A stretch of 64,000 nucleotides of DNA, from positions 62,001 through 126,000 of the forward strand of contig NZ_CP042429.1 of the NCBI RefSeq assembly GCF_007970465.1, in the 5' to 3' direction. The notes beneath the pieces are model-generated. The model ran no database searches and had not been told where the DNA came from. It saw only the letters and a program-made list of their open reading frames with translations. Position numbers and translations under genes: made by a program. Below are positions 37,276 to 47,400 of the stretch, piece by piece (the first letter of the stretch is position 1; every line of letters starts with the position of its first letter). This DNA is from Corynebacterium nuruki S6-4 (lineage in GTDB: Bacteria; Actinomycetota; Actinomycetes; Mycobacteriales; Mycobacteriaceae).

Positions 37276-37843
37276 GGCGGCACCGGGGGCGTGGACGGTT
37301 CTTCAGTGGTGCCTCCGTCGCCGTTGTCGTCACCGTCGACGGGGTTCTCGGGATTCTCCGGGGTGTCGCCGTTGTCGCCACCTCCGTTGTGGTCGCCGCC
37401 GCCGTTTTCTCCACCACCGTTACCGTGGTCGCCGTCGGGCTCACCGGGGTGGTTCCCGCCACCGTTGCCGCCGGGTTCACCGGGCTTACCGGGCTCGCCC
37501 GGCTCACCGGGCTGGTTGTGGCCGTCGCCGGGGCGTTCGCCCCGGTCCCGGTCCTTGGGGGCCTTGGAACTGGTGGTCGAGGTCTTGCTCGCCGACGTGG
37601 TGGCGGAGGTCGTCGTGGCGGTGGTGGACGGGGAACTGTCGTCATCCCCGCCGCAGGCGGCGAGGGAGATCGAGGCAGCCAGTGCTGCGGCGAGGACGAG
37701 AGGCTTACGGAACGTCATGGGTTCTCCTGATGGGCGTCGGGCGCCGGCCGGGACCGGTGGTGCGGACGGGCAGTGCGATGTCACCGGCGTCGACGACCGC
37801 GAAACTGTATCGCCAACGAAATGAGCATATTCACAGGATATAT

Positions 37844-37856
37844 GACGTAAAACGTC
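37844..37856. promoter_or_regulatory. Short palindrome in the lipoprotein leader region
   Basis: GACGTAAAACGTC has 5-bp perfect arms and lies in an AT-rich patch between the DUF402 stop and the lipoprotein start. It may be an operator for the lipoprotein promoter. The only evidence is symmetry and position. Confidence 0.35.
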
Positions 37857-37870
37857 AGGTGAAACAGGGG

Positions 37871-38449
37871 TTACTTTTCGGGTGGCGCGAGCGTGACGGA
37901 GGCGGGGTCGGCCCACGACAGCGGATAGCCCTCAGTGGCGAGCCACGGTTCCACACCGCCGGCGTCGATCATCCCGGTGACCAGCCGTTGGGAGGCGGTC
38001 AGTGCCCGAGAGCCGGTGGTGGCGTCCAGAAAGCCGGCGGCGAGGGCGTCGCCGAGCTCGTCGAGGTCGAGGAGTTCCCAGTGGCCGTGGGCGTAGGTGA
38101 CGAGATCGACGTACAGGTCCGTGGTCGTCCACGGTGAGCCGGGCGTTCCCCCACGTCCGTCGCCGCTGCCGGGGACGACGTCCGCGATGTCGACGTAGAG
38201 CTCCTGGCCGGGCCAGGGGCCGTGGCCGGAACCGTTGCGGAAGTGGAAACGGTTCACGCGCAGGGTGAGTGCCGGGATCAGCCAGCTCTCGAGATAACCG
38301 AACCGGGGATGGTCGGCGGGCCGGGCCATGTAGAGCGCACCGGGGAGTGAATCCCAGCGGTCGACGGACCTGACGAACCCCTTCGGGTCCGTATTGGTCC
38401 CGCCCGGGATGTCGAAGGACTCGGTCTTGGGCCGGTGGAGGTCGCCCAT
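37871..38449 (-). CDS. DUF402 domain protein
   Basis: This 192-residue protein ends in a DUF402/FomD-like fold (LPALTLRVNRFHF, then GQELYVDIADV, WTTTDLYVDLVTYAHGHWELLDLDELGDAL). DUF402 proteins relate to nucleoside di/triphosphate phosphatases with carboxylate-bound metals; the DLDEL-type acidic cluster is seen here. ATG 38449 lies 17 bp after the Rv1157c-family stop codon, so co-transcription is likely. The long upstream frame is antisense noise. Confidence 0.8.
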   Translation of the reverse strand: MGDLHRPKTESFDIPGGTNTDPKGFVRSVDRWDSLPGALYMARPADHPRFGYLESWLIPALTLRVNRFHFRNGSGHGPWPGQELYVDIADVVPGSGDGRGGTPGSPWTTTDLYVDLVTYAHGHWELLDLDELGDALAAGFLDATTGSRALTASQRLVTGMIDAGGVEPWLATEGYPLSWADPASVTLAPPEK

Positions 38450-38466
38450 GGTGTGTCCGTCCCCGG

Positions 38467-39180
38467 TCAGCCGACGTTGATGAGGCCGACCGTGGGGGAG
38501 AACAGACAGTTCGCCGGTCCGGCGGGCTCGTCGGTCGTCACCCCGCCCTCGAGGACGGCCAGGACGGTGCCGGGGCCGGTGTCGGCGGTGCCGTCGAGGG
38601 TTCCGGGACCGTCGGGGTTGATGCCGGTGAACGTCAGCGGCGTGGAACCCATGCGTCCGTCGTCGATGTTGACCCAGTGGACGGTCATGGGCTGCTCCTG
38701 CTGTCCGGCGACCGGGCCGGTGCCCAGGGCGGTGAAGACGAAGGAGATCTGGCCGGCGCCCACGCCGGGCAGGGGAAGTGCGGCGGGGCCGGGAACGGCG
38801 GAGGTGGTGCCGACCGCGCTCTGGGCGCCGCCGATGCAGCGTTCGGCGACGGAGGGCCATCCGAACTGGGTGAAGGCGGGTCCGTCGACCGGCATGTCGG
38901 CGCCGGGCTCGCCGCCGCCGCGGAAGAAGCCGACGAGGGCGTCGATCGTGGACCTGATGTCGTCGGGCATGCTCGGCTGGTCGGCGAAGGTCTGCATCTT
39001 GTCGAGCACCGGTGGGGTGGGGCGTCCGAGTTCGTCGACGGGGCTGGTGTAGGTGCCGACCGGGTCGGTCGCGTTGGCGACGCTGGGCACGGTGACCACG
39101 GGCACCGCCACGGCGGTGACGGCAGCGACCGCGGCGGTCTTCAGGCGGTGGTGCGACACAACGAACCTCTCATTGCTCAT
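38467..39180 (-). CDS. Secreted Rv1157c-family protein
   Basis: This 237-residue exported protein has a signal peptide over about residues 1-37 (KTAAVAAVTAVAVPVVTVPSVANA) with an Ala-x-Ala-like cleavage site. The mature part is Pro/Gly/Thr-rich with FTQFGWPSVAERCIGG and FVFTALGTGPVAGQQ, and two cysteines that could form a disulfide. In mycobacteria Rv1157c lies a little upstream of typA, as here. Function is unknown. It diverges from typA across a 154-bp promoter region. Confidence 0.78.
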   Translation of the reverse strand: MSNERFVVSHHRLKTAAVAAVTAVAVPVVTVPSVANATDPVGTYTSPVDELGRPTPPVLDKMQTFADQPSMPDDIRSTIDALVGFFRGGGEPGADMPVDGPAFTQFGWPSVAERCIGGAQSAVGTTSAVPGPAALPLPGVGAGQISFVFTALGTGPVAGQQEQPMTVHWVNIDDGRMGSTPLTFTGINPDGPGTLDGTADTGPGTVLAVLEGGVTTDEPAGPANCLFSPTVGLINVG

Positions 39181-39334
39181 CTACAACATGAGTCACTTTG
39201 GTAACGACAGTAACACAGCTTCCGGGGCTGCAGCGGCGTGATGAGAGAAAAACGACCGTCACCGGGTACGCTGTACTGTCGTTCGTCCCTTTTTCGCCGG
39301 ACCCCCGAGAACTACTTAAGGAAGACCTGGATCT

Positions 39335-41248
39335 GTGTCACTGACTGAATTCCGCAATGTTGCCATCGTCGCGCACGTCGACCACGGCAAGACCACCCTC
39401 GTCGACGCCATGCTGCGCCAGTCGGGCGTCTTCGACCCCCACGCGGAGGTCCAGGACCGGGTCATGGACTCCGGCGACCTGGAGAAGGAGAAGGGGATCA
39501 CCATCCTGGCCAAGAACACCGCCATCCGGCGGGTCGGCCAGGGCAAGAACGGCGACGATCTCGTCATCAACGTCATCGACACCCCGGGTCACGCCGACTT
39601 CGGTGGCGAGGTCGAGCGCGCCCTGTCCATGGTCGACGGTGTGGTGCTCCTCGTGGACGCCTCCGAGGGGCCGCTGCCGCAGACCCGCTTCGTGCTCGGC
39701 AAGGCCCTCGAGGCCAAGATGCCGGTCATCATCTGCGTGAACAAGACCGACCGCCCGGACGCCCGCATCGACGAGGTCGTCGCCGAGTCCCAGGACCTGC
39801 TCCTCGAGCTCGCCGCCTCCCTTGATGACCCGGAGGCCGCCGAGGCCGCCGAGACCCTCCTCGACCTGCCGGTGCTCTACACCTCCGGCCGCGAGGGCAA
39901 GGCCTCCACCGAGAACCCCGGCAACGGCAACGTGCCGGACTCGCCGGACCTCCAGCCTCTGTTCGACGTCCTCTACAACGTGCTCCCGGAGCCCTCCGCC
40001 GAGCACGACGCACCGCTGCAGGCCCACGTCACCAACCTCGACTCGTCCAACTTCCTCGGCCGTATCGCCCTGGTCCGTATCTTCGCCGGTTCCCTGCACA
40101 AGGGCCAGCAGGTCGCCTGGATGCACTACGACGAGAACGGTGAGATCCACACCAAGACGGTGAAGATCGCCGAGCTGCTGCGCACCGTCGGCGTGGACCG
40201 GGTCCCCGCCGACGAGGTCATCGCCGGTGACATCGCCGCCGTCTCGGGCATCGAGGACATCATGATCGGCGACACCCTCGCCGACCCGGAGCACCCGGTC
40301 GCCATGCCGCGCATCACCGTCGACGAGCCCGCGATCTCCGTGACCATCGGTGTGAACACCTCCCCGACCGCGGGCCGCAACGGTGGCGACAAGGTCACCG
40401 CCCGTCTGGTCAAGGCGCGTCTCGACCAGGAGCTCATCGGTAACGTCTCCCTCAGGGTCCTGCCGACCGAGCGTCCGGACGCCTGGGAGGTCCAGGGTCG
40501 TGGCGAGATGGCGCTGTCCGTCCTCGTCGAGACCATGCGTCGCGAGGGCTTCGAGCTGACCGTCGGTAAGCCGCAGGTGGTCACCCGGACCGTCGACGGC
40601 AAGCTCGAGGAGCCCTACGAGCACATGGTCATCGACGTGCCGGAGGAGCACCTCGGTGCCGTCACCCAGCTCATGGCGGCCCGCAAGGGCCGGATGGAGT
40701 CCATGGACAACGCCGGCACCGGCTGGGTCCGCATGAACTTCACCGTCCCGGCCCGTGGCCTCATCGGATTCCGCACGATCTTCATGACGGAGACCCGCGG
40801 TACCGGTATCGCCAACAACTACTCGGCCGGCTACGAGCCGTGGGCCGGCGAGATCAAGGACCGTCCGAACGGTTCGCTGGTCGCCGACCGGACCGGTCAG
40901 GTCACCGCCTACGCGCTGACCCAGCTCGCCGACCGCGGCGACTTCTTCGTCGAGCCGGGCGCCGAGACCTACGAGGGCATGGTCGTCGGCCAGAACAACC
41001 GTGACGACGACATGGACGTCAACGTCACCAAGGAGAAGAAGCTCACGAACATGCGTTCCGCGACCGCGGACGCCACCGTGACGCTGGCCAAGGCCCGCAC
41101 CCTCTCCCTGGACGAGGCGATGGAGTTCTGCGGCACCGACGAGTGCGTCGAGGTCGCGCCGGACATCATCCGCGTGCGCAAGGTAATCTTGAGCGCCAGT
41201 GACCGGGCCCGCGCGAACTCCCGCCTGAAGGCCCGTAACAAGAACTGA
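39335..41248 (+). CDS. typA: Translational GTPase TypA/BipA
   Basis: This 637-residue ribosome-binding GTPase is related to EF-G and used in 50S assembly and stress adaptation. GTPase motifs are AHVDHGKTT (G1), DTPGHADF (G3) and NKTD (G4), followed by EF-G-like domains and the BipA-specific C terminus. GTG 39335 gives the family N terminus [19 protein letters not shown] and has AAGGAAG upstream. A plausible -10 (TACTGT, 39274-39279) lies about 60 bp before it. Followed by lpqW, as in mycobacteria. Confidence 0.95.
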   Translation: MSLTEFRNVAIVAHVDHGKTTLVDAMLRQSGVFDPHAEVQDRVMDSGDLEKEKGITILAKNTAIRRVGQGKNGDDLVINVIDTPGHADFGGEVERALSMVDGVVLLVDASEGPLPQTRFVLGKALEAKMPVIICVNKTDRPDARIDEVVAESQDLLLELAASLDDPEAAEAAETLLDLPVLYTSGREGKASTENPGNGNVPDSPDLQPLFDVLYNVLPEPSAEHDAPLQAHVTNLDSSNFLGRIALVRIFAGSLHKGQQVAWMHYDENGEIHTKTVKIAELLRTVGVDRVPADEVIAGDIAAVSGIEDIMIGDTLADPEHPVAMPRITVDEPAISVTIGVNTSPTAGRNGGDKVTARLVKARLDQELIGNVSLRVLPTERPDAWEVQGRGEMALSVLVETMRREGFELTVGKPQVVTRTVDGKLEEPYEHMVIDVPEEHLGAVTQLMAARKGRMESMDNAGTGWVRMNFTVPARGLIGFRTIFMTETRGTGIANNYSAGYEPWAGEIKDRPNGSLVADRTGQVTAYALTQLADRGDFFVEPGAETYEGMVVGQNNRDDDMDVNVTKEKKLTNMRSATADATVTLAKARTLSLDEAMEFCGTDECVEVAPDIIRVRKVILSASDRARANSRLKARNKN

Positions 41249-41284
41249 TCACCCGGGGTACCGGGATGAAGGGAGCCGTCGGAC

Positions 41285-43204
41285 GTGGAGCTGCGAAGCC
41301 GCACCCGGCGGCTCCCTTCTGTGCTGGCGTTCGGGACCGTCGCCGCGCTGACGCTCGCCGGCTGCCAGGCGAATCCGGGGGACGCCCCGACCGTCGAGGA
41401 CCCCTCGGACGCCTCGAGTGCCGCACCCCGCAGCACGACCCGCGGGGCCGTGCCCGATGAGCTGCGGACGGTCACGGCCGGTGTGGACACGGTGCCGGCC
41501 GACAGCAACCCGCACCTCATCGGATCGCAGTCGCTGGCCACGTCGGTCATTGCGGCGCTGACCCTGCCCAGCGCGTTCACCGCCCGGGAGGGCGGCCGCA
41601 CGGACCTCAACACGGACCTGCTCGACGCCGCCGAGGTCACCGCCGGCGACCGGGACGCCCCCACGGCGGTCCGGTACCGCATCAGCGGCGCGGCGCAGTG
41701 GTCGGACGGGACGCCGGTCACCGGATCCGACTTCGAGTACCTGCGTGACCAGATCACCACCCAGCCCGGCGTCCTCGACCAGGCGCTCTACGCGAGCGTG
41801 AAGGATCTCGCGGTCTCCGCCGGCGGGCGGACGGTGGACGTCACCTTCTCCGGCCCCCAGCCGGACTGGCACGATCTGTTCGCCGACCTGCTGCCGAGCC
41901 ATATCTACCGGGCGGAGAACCGGCCGTTCGCCACGATGATGGAGGGCAAGCCGGCGGCGTCCGCCGCGCAGTACGCGGTGCGCGGTTTCGACGCCGGCCG
42001 GGGGACGGTGCAGCTGGCCCGCAACGACCGGTTCTGGGGCGATACCCCGGCCCGGACCGACAGTATCGTGCTCACCGTCGTCCCCGACGATGCGACGGCG
42101 GCGCAGATGCTGCGGACCGGACAACTCCAGCTCGTCGCGACGCGGCGCGGTGCGGTGACCGCGGAATCCCTCGGTTCGGTCCCCGGGGTCACGACCCGGA
42201 CCACCGGACGCCGCGCGAATCTGACGCTGGCGTTGAACACGACGTCCCCGCTGCTTGCGGGGGAGTCCCGCCGGGCCGGGGTCCTCGCGGCGGTCGACGC
42301 CGGTGCCGTCGCCCGGACCGTCTCCGGATCACCGGACGCCACAGCCCCGGCACCACTGCCGTCCGCGGCGGGGACCCGCGACCGTTCCCCGGAGCCGGCG
42401 GGCGGCGCAGCCCCGGAAAGCCCGGAGAGCCCGGAGAGCGGGGTTGCCCCGCTGCGCATCGGCGCCGAGGAATCGGACCGGACAGCGGTGGAGGCCGCCC
42501 GTCGGGTCGTCGACCAGCTGGTGTCCGCAGGCATCCCCGCCCAGGTCGTCACCCCCGCCGCCGCCGACCTCTACGGGACCTTCCTGCCGCGGGGCGAGGT
42601 CGATGCCGTCGTGGCCTGGCAGGACGAGGAGGAGACGCTCTCCGACCTGCGCAGCCACTTCGGCTGCGATCCCGCCGTCCGGCAGGTCAGCGACCCGGCG
42701 ACGCCGCTGCCGTCGTCGTCGGGGCGCCCCACCCGACCGTCGAGCACGCCGAGCTCTGCGCCGTCGTCCTCTGAGCCGACGTCCTCTGAACCGACGACCC
42801 CGGCACCGGCCTCCGGAGAAACGACGGAACCGAACGACCCCGGACGACCGGCGCGGGACGGTGGCGGGCGCGCGTCGAACCTCAGCGGCCTGTGCGATCC
42901 GGAGATCGACGGCCTGCTGGACGCTGCAGCCGCTGATGCCGCTGACGCCGACGCCGACAGTGCGGCGGTCCCGGCGACGATCGCCCGGGTCCGGGAACTG
43001 GCGGGCGGATCCGCCGTCGAACTCCCGCTGATGGATGACCGCCTGGTGGTCGCGGTCGACGGGGTGACCGGGCCGGGGGACGGACTGGCGGACTGGCCCA
43101 TGGGCCGGGAGACCGGGCCGTTCCTCAGTGCGGGTGAATGGACCAGGACACCGGCCGGCGGAAGCCGGCAGAGTACACAGGAACCGGAGGAGAACAACAG
43201 GTGA
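41285..43204 (+). CDS. lpqW: LpqW-type lipoprotein (family 5 solute-binding fold)
   Basis: This 639-residue lipoprotein has a signal peptide ending at lipobox LTLAGCQ. The body is an SBP_bac_5/oligopeptide-binding fold (SQSLATSVIAALTLPSAFT ... VRYRISGAAQWSDGTPVTGSDFEYLRDQI). In mycobacteria and corynebacteria LpqW controls the switch between phosphatidylinositol mannosides and lipomannan/lipoarabinomannan, rather than peptide import. Positions about 478-530 hold a Ser/Pro/Thr-rich insertion with repeated SSEPT units. It ends in a GTGA overlap with mshB, so translation is coupled. Confidence 0.87.
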   Translation: MELRSRTRRLPSVLAFGTVAALTLAGCQANPGDAPTVEDPSDASSAAPRSTTRGAVPDELRTVTAGVDTVPADSNPHLIGSQSLATSVIAALTLPSAFTAREGGRTDLNTDLLDAAEVTAGDRDAPTAVRYRISGAAQWSDGTPVTGSDFEYLRDQITTQPGVLDQALYASVKDLAVSAGGRTVDVTFSGPQPDWHDLFADLLPSHIYRAENRPFATMMEGKPAASAAQYAVRGFDAGRGTVQLARNDRFWGDTPARTDSIVLTVVPDDATAAQMLRTGQLQLVATRRGAVTAESLGSVPGVTTRTTGRRANLTLALNTTSPLLAGESRRAGVLAAVDAGAVARTVSGSPDATAPAPLPSAAGTRDRSPEPAGGAAPESPESPESGVAPLRIGAEESDRTAVEAARRVVDQLVSAGIPAQVVTPAAADLYGTFLPRGEVDAVVAWQDEEETLSDLRSHFGCDPAVRQVSDPATPLPSSSGRPTRPSSTPSSAPSSSEPTSSEPTTPAPASGETTEPNDPGRPARDGGGRASNLSGLCDPEIDGLLDAAAADAADADADSAAVPATIARVRELAGGSAVELPLMDDRLVVAVDGVTGPGDGLADWPMGRETGPFLSAGEWTRTPAGGSRQSTQEPEENNR

Positions 43205-44169
43205 GAGATCTCGAGGGTGTCCGGATTGTCGCGGTACACGCGCACCCGGACGATGAATCACTGTGGACCGGGCTGGCACTGGCCGCCTGGTCGCGTCGTG
43301 GCGCGGAGGTCACGGTGGTGACCTGCACGCTCGGTGAGGAAGGCGAGGTGATCGGTGACAAGTACGCCGATCTGGTCGCGGACCGGGCCGACATCCTCGG
43401 CGGCTACCGGATCGCCGAGCTGCAGCGGGCGCTGACGGCGCTCGGGGTCAACCGGGACGCCGCCACCGGCATCACCCGCCCCCGTTTCCTCGGCGGCGTC
43501 ACCCGCTGGCGGGACTCGGGGATGGCGGGTACCCCGGCCGCCGGGCATCCCCGGGCCTTCGTACGCTCCGGGCAGGCGGCGGTGGACGCGCTCGTCGCGG
43601 AGTTCGCACAACTTCGTCCCGATGTCGTGGTGACCTACGGCCCGGACGGCGGCTACGGGCACCCGGACCACGTCCGGGCCCACGAGATCACCCACGCGGC
43701 GGTCCGGGCGTCCGCCGCGGCGGGGGAGCGGACCCCGGCCCGGATCCTGTGGTGCGTGACCGAACGCGAGGTCCTCGACGACGGCCTCGCTGCGGTGACC
43801 GGTGCAGCCGGCGCGACCGGCGTTCCGGCCGGTTGGCGCCTGCCGGAGCCCGGCGAACTCGCCTCGGTACCCGCGGCCGGGGTCGACGGCCGGGTCGTCG
43901 GCGAACCCGGTGACGTGGCGGCGAAGCAGGCGGCGATGGCCGCCCACGCCACCCAGCTGTGGGTGGCGGACGGCGCGGTCACCGACGTGATCGGCGAGGC
44001 CCGGTCGTCCGCGGCCGGATCCCCGACGGTGTTCTGCCTGTCGAACCGCATCGTCCAGCCGCTGACGGGCACGGAGAGCTACATGGTCGGGGAGGAGTTC
44101 GGTGCGACGTCCGGACTTTCCCGGGAGACACTGGACAGACTAGACTGTCTACTCGTGGATCGGAGGTGA
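43201..44169 (+). CDS. mshB: MshB deacetylase of mycothiol biosynthesis
   Basis: This 322-residue zinc enzyme deacetylates GlcNAc-Ins, the second step of mycothiol synthesis. Zinc and catalytic motif HAHPDDES is at residues 12-19 and HPDH lies further on (YGPDGGYGHPDHVRAHEITHAA). GTG 43201 overlaps the lpqW stop codon and is preceded by GGAGGAG. The order lpqW-mshB-Rv1171-like matches the mycobacterial region. Confidence 0.92.
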   Translation: MRDLEGVRIVAVHAHPDDESLWTGLALAAWSRRGAEVTVVTCTLGEEGEVIGDKYADLVADRADILGGYRIAELQRALTALGVNRDAATGITRPRFLGGVTRWRDSGMAGTPAAGHPRAFVRSGQAAVDALVAEFAQLRPDVVVTYGPDGGYGHPDHVRAHEITHAAVRASAAAGERTPARILWCVTEREVLDDGLAAVTGAAGATGVPAGWRLPEPGELASVPAAGVDGRVVGEPGDVAAKQAAMAAHATQLWVADGAVTDVIGEARSSAAGSPTVFCLSNRIVQPLTGTESYMVGEEFGATSGLSRETLDRLDCLLVDRR

Positions 44170-44173
44170 CGGG

Positions 44174-44599
44174 ATGGACGTGGAACCCCACTGGGGCGAC
44201 CCGGAGCGCAGTCAGGTCAGGGAGGACACCTCCCGCGGTGAACGCATCGCAGGCATCACCTGGCTGTCCGTCGGCGCCGTCGTCTCGCTGCTGATCGCCG
44301 CGCTCTACCTGGGCTCCCGGATCAGTATCGGCGACACGTCCGTCCCGGTCCCGTGGCCGGTGCTCGCCGCGCCCCTGTTCAACTGGGTGCTGACGAGAAC
44401 CGCCCTGCTGTGGACCGGTGACCGCCGGATCGCCGCGATCCCGCTGTGGGTCTGGCTGGCGGGGTACCTCATCCTCGTGTTCTGGCCGGCCCTGCCGGGC
44501 CTGGGCGGGGACACCATCCTCGGCAGCTCGCTGTGGACGCTCCTGCTGCTCCCCGCCGGTCTGGCCGGGGGCGGTTGGGCGCTGCTGCGGCTCAAGTGA
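44174..44599 (+). CDS. Four-helix membrane protein, Rv1171-like
   Basis: This 141-residue protein has an acidic N terminus of about 24 residues followed by four hydrophobic helices (about 26-46, 58-76, 88-105 and 118-137). There is no recognised domain. It starts 4 bp after mshB, so it shares the transcript. A small membrane protein occupies the same place between mshB and fdxC in mycobacteria. Function is unknown. Confidence 0.7.
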   Translation: MDVEPHWGDPERSQVREDTSRGERIAGITWLSVGAVVSLLIAALYLGSRISIGDTSVPVPWPVLAAPLFNWVLTRTALLWTGDRRIAAIPLWVWLAGYLILVFWPALPGLGGDTILGSSLWTLLLLPAGLAGGGWALLRLK

Positions 44600-44685
44600 G
44601 AAGATTCGAACCGACTGCAGTGACGAGCAGCGCGAAGACAGCGCGACAGAGAAAACCTGATGACTGACCAGAAAGTGACGACGAG

Positions 44686-45009
44686 ATGACCTACGTGATC
44701 GCGCAGCCGTGCGTGGACGTGATGGACAGGGCGTGCGTGGAGGAATGCCCGGTCGACTGCATCTACGAAGGCAAGCGGACACTCTATATCCACCCCGACG
44801 AATGCGTGGACTGCGGCGCCTGCGAGCCCGTGTGCCCGACCGAGGCGATCTTCTACGAGGACGATCTCCCCGACGAGTGGGAGGACTACATCGACTTCAA
44901 CGCCGCATTCTTCGACGACCTCGGTGACCCGGGCGGAGCCGCGAAGCTCGGCCCGCAGGACTTCGATGTCGACGGCATCAAGAACCTGCCGCCCCAGAAC
45001 CAGGACTGA
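44686..45009 (+). CDS. fdxC: Seven-iron ferredoxin FdxC
   Basis: This 107-residue low-potential electron carrier has cysteines at 9, 17, 21 and 25 and at 40, 43, 46 and 50, giving one 3Fe-4S and one 4Fe-4S cluster in the actinobacterial 7Fe pattern. An acidic C terminus follows. It is always next to dapC in this lineage; why a ferredoxin is tied to a lysine-pathway aminotransferase is not known. A GACGAG element precedes the ATG. Confidence 0.92.
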   Translation: MTYVIAQPCVDVMDRACVEECPVDCIYEGKRTLYIHPDECVDCGACEPVCPTEAIFYEDDLPDEWEDYIDFNAAFFDDLGDPGGAAKLGPQDFDVDGIKNLPPQNQD

Positions 45010-45070
45010 GCGGCAACACCCGAGCATCCCAGCACCCCAGCATCTCAGGATCAAGGTAAAGGACCATCAC

Positions 45071-46201
45071 ATGACCGTGCCGAAGCGACGTACCCTGTCG
45101 ACCGAGCTCCCCGACTTCCCGTGGGATTCGCTGCAGGGGGCGAAGCAGACCGCGGCGTCCTGTCCGGACGGGATGATCGACCTGTCGGTCGGCACCCCGG
45201 TCGACGAGGTCGCCCCGTCGATCCGGCTCGCGCTGATGGACCACGCGGGTGAACCCGGCTATCCGCAGACCGTCGGCACCCCGGAACTGCGGACGGCGAT
45301 CCTCGCCGCACTGGAACGCCGCTACGGCGTCACCGGTGTGGCCGGGGACGGGATCCTCCCGGTGGTGGGCACCAAGGAGGCCATCGCCTGGCTGCCGTTC
45401 ATCCTCGGGGTCGTCCCCGGGCAGACCGTGGTCATCCCGGAGCTCGCCTACCCGACCTACGAGGTGGCCGCGAAGCTCGCCGGGGCGGACGTGCTGCGCA
45501 GTGACTCGCTGCTCAAGCTCGGCCCGCAGGTCCCGGCGATGATCTTCCTCAACTCCCCGGCGAACCCGCACGGCAAGGTGCTCGGCATCGACCACCTGCG
45601 GAAGTTCGTGGAGTACGCCCGGGCCCGCGATGTCATCGTCGTCTCCGACGAGTGCTACCTCGGCCTCGGCTGGAACGAGACCCCGGAGGACGCCCCGGTC
45701 TCCATCCTCGACCCCCGGGTCTGCGACGGTGACCACACGAACCTCATCGCGGTCCACTCGCTGTCGAAGACCTCGAACATGGCGTCCTACCGATCCGGAT
45801 TCCTCGCCGGTGACCCGGCGTTGATCGCCGAGGCGTTGAGCGTGCGGAAGAACGCCGGACTGATGATGCCCGGCCCGATCCAGGCGGCCTCCGCCGCCGC
45901 CTACGACGATGACGACCAGGAGACGCTGCAGAAGGAGCGGTACCGTCGCCGCCGGGAGGTCCTCGCCGCCGCGGTGCGGGACGCCGGCCTGCGGATCGAC
46001 CACTCCGAGGCCGGCCTGTACCTCTGGGCGACCGAGGACCGGCCCTGCCGCGAGACCGTCGACCGATTCGCCGCACTCGGCATCCTCGTCGCCCCGGGTG
46101 AGTTCTACGGTCCGGCGGGGGAGAAGCACGTGCGCATCGGACTGACCGCCACTGACGCGGACATCGCTGCGGCGGCGGAGCGGCTTCGGACACTCGCGTA
46201 A
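45071..46201 (+). CDS. dapC: N-succinyldiaminopimelate aminotransferase
   Basis: This 376-residue PLP-dependent class I aminotransferase belongs to the succinylase branch of DAP/lysine synthesis. The pyridoxal Lys lies in HSLSKTSNMASYRSGF; substrate-binding motifs NSPANPHGKVLG and DECYLGL are present. ATG 45071 is preceded by AAGGACC; the longer frame reads into fdxC. dapD and dapE lie just downstream, so most of the branch is within 5 kb. A repeat element follows the stop. Confidence 0.92.
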   Translation: MTVPKRRTLSTELPDFPWDSLQGAKQTAASCPDGMIDLSVGTPVDEVAPSIRLALMDHAGEPGYPQTVGTPELRTAILAALERRYGVTGVAGDGILPVVGTKEAIAWLPFILGVVPGQTVVIPELAYPTYEVAAKLAGADVLRSDSLLKLGPQVPAMIFLNSPANPHGKVLGIDHLRKFVEYARARDVIVVSDECYLGLGWNETPEDAPVSILDPRVCDGDHTNLIAVHSLSKTSNMASYRSGFLAGDPALIAEALSVRKNAGLMMPGPIQAASAAAYDDDDQETLQKERYRRRREVLAAAVRDAGLRIDHSEAGLYLWATEDRPCRETVDRFAALGILVAPGEFYGPAGEKHVRIGLTATDADIAAAAERLRTLA

Positions 46202-46325
46202 CAGCGGGGGAGCCGCGCACGGGGGTCCGGTGGTGTCCGGCGGCGGGGAGGACGCGTGTCCCCGACGTGCCCCCGGACCCGACAAGGGCCCCGACCCCTG
46301 AACCTGACACCGACCCCGACGTTCA

Positions 46326-46390
46326 CGGAACGAACCGACGGGTCGTTTTTCCTGTCTCTGGACGGCACCCGGGTTCGTGAACCCGACATC
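46326..46390 (+). repeat. Convergent-intergenic repeat, copy 1
   Basis: This 65-bp element between the 3' ends of dapC and dapD starts CGGAACGAACCGACGGGTCG and ends CCCGGGTTCGTGAACCCGACATC in part. It contains the perfect palindrome GGGTTCGTGAACCC (46371-46384), and the same palindrome recurs at 46412-46425. It is very similar to 53523-53587 (inverted) and 58847-58909. Confidence 0.8.
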
Positions 46391-46460
46391 CGCAGGGGCC
46401 GGTCGACACCTGGGTTCGTGAACCCGACGGCGCCGTCCACGAGTTCCCCGGGAAGTACAG

Positions 46461-47372
46461 CTAGTTCTTGTGGAGCGCCTCGTTGAGCTCCACGGACCCG
46501 GCGGCGCGCGGCACCGCCTCGACGGCACCGGTGACCGAGTTCCGTCGGAAGAGCAGGTTCGGCACACCGGACAGTCGCGCGGCCTTCACCGGCTCACCGT
46601 CGACGAGGACCTTGGTACCGAAGGTGACGTAGAGTCCGGCCTCGACCACACAGTCATCACCGAGCGAGATACCGACACCGGAGTTCGCACCGAGCAGGCA
46701 ACGCTTCCCGATGGAGATGACCTCCTTGCCGCCCCCGGACAGGGTGCCCATGATCGACGCACCGCCGCCGACATCGGAGCCGTCGTCGACGACGACACCG
46801 CCGGAGATCCGGCCCTCGACCATCGAGGAACCCAGGGTACCGGCGTTGAAGTTCACGAAGCCCTCGTGCATGACCGTGGTGCCCTCGGCCAGGTGGGCGC
46901 CGAGCCGCACCCGGTCCGCGTCGCCGATACGCACCCCGGTCGGGACGACGTAGTCGACCATGCGGGGGAACTTGTCGACCGAGTACACGGTCACCGGGCC
47001 GCGGGCCAGCAGCTTCGCGCGGGTGGCCTCGAAGCCGGTGACCTCGCAGGGGCCGAAGTTGGTCCACACCACGTTGGTGAGGGTGCCGAAGAGGCCGTCG
47101 AGGTTGCAGCCGTGGGGCGGCAGCACGCGGCCGGAGATGAGGTGGAGGCGCAGGTAGGCGTCGGCGGCGTCGGCGGGCGGGGTGTCGAGGTCGGCGATGG
47201 TGGTGTGCACGACCCGACGGTGGACGCCCCGGTCGGCGTCCTCGCTCTCGAGATGGCTGAGATCGGTGGGGGAGGAGGGCGCGTCCCCCAGCCCGAACTC
47301 GGGGTACCAGACGTCGAGGACGGTCTGGTCGGCGGTCAGGGTCGCAATTCCGGTTCCGTAAGCGGCAGTCAT
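46461..47372 (-). CDS. dapD: Tetrahydrodipicolinate N-succinyltransferase, actinobacterial type
   Basis: This 303-residue trimeric left-handed beta-helix acyltransferase moves succinyl from succinyl-CoA to tetrahydrodipicolinate. Hexapeptide-repeat region: [34 protein letters not shown], then [17 protein letters not shown] and [25 protein letters not shown] (complement of 47380-47385) ends 7 nt before ATG 47372, giving a leaderless start; the open frame upstream is not family sequence. The stop codon adjoins a 21-bp segment (46444-46464) shared with the end of the GH32-like gene. Confidence 0.93.
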   Translation of the reverse strand: MTAAYGTGIATLTADQTVLDVWYPEFGLGDAPSSPTDLSHLESEDADRGVHRRVVHTTIADLDTPPADAADAYLRLHLISGRVLPPHGCNLDGLFGTLTNVVWTNFGPCEVTGFEATRAKLLARGPVTVYSVDKFPRMVDYVVPTGVRIGDADRVRLGAHLAEGTTVMHEGFVNFNAGTLGSSMVEGRISGGVVVDDGSDVGGGASIMGTLSGGGKEVISIGKRCLLGANSGVGISLGDDCVVEAGLYVTFGTKVLVDGEPVKAARLSGVPNLLFRRNSVTGAVEAVPRAAGSVELNEALHKN

Positions 47373-47400
47373 GCCGGGAAGTCTACCGGGGTGCCGCGAC

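Larger units (their letters stand above)
35670..37718 (-). pseudogene. Lipoprotein gene split by an ISL3 element
   Basis: The 5' part (37718 down to 37268) encodes MTFRKPLVLAAALAASISLAAC, a signal peptide with lipobox LAAC, then a Ser/Thr stretch and a long Gly/Asn/Asp/Pro/Glu-rich low-complexity region ending ...PPVK. There the frame runs into the IS and stops within a few codons. The 3' part (35802 to 35670) continues VKPGDECSALAANTGD ... LHCFMGEDGNYTWGTPAD. Removing the IS and one copy of its 8-bp duplication joins the parts in frame into 191 codons plus stop. The RBS AGGAG precedes the ATG. The family is not recognised; the two-Cys C-terminal domain resembles tails of other corynebacterial lipoproteins. 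Confidence 0.88.
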
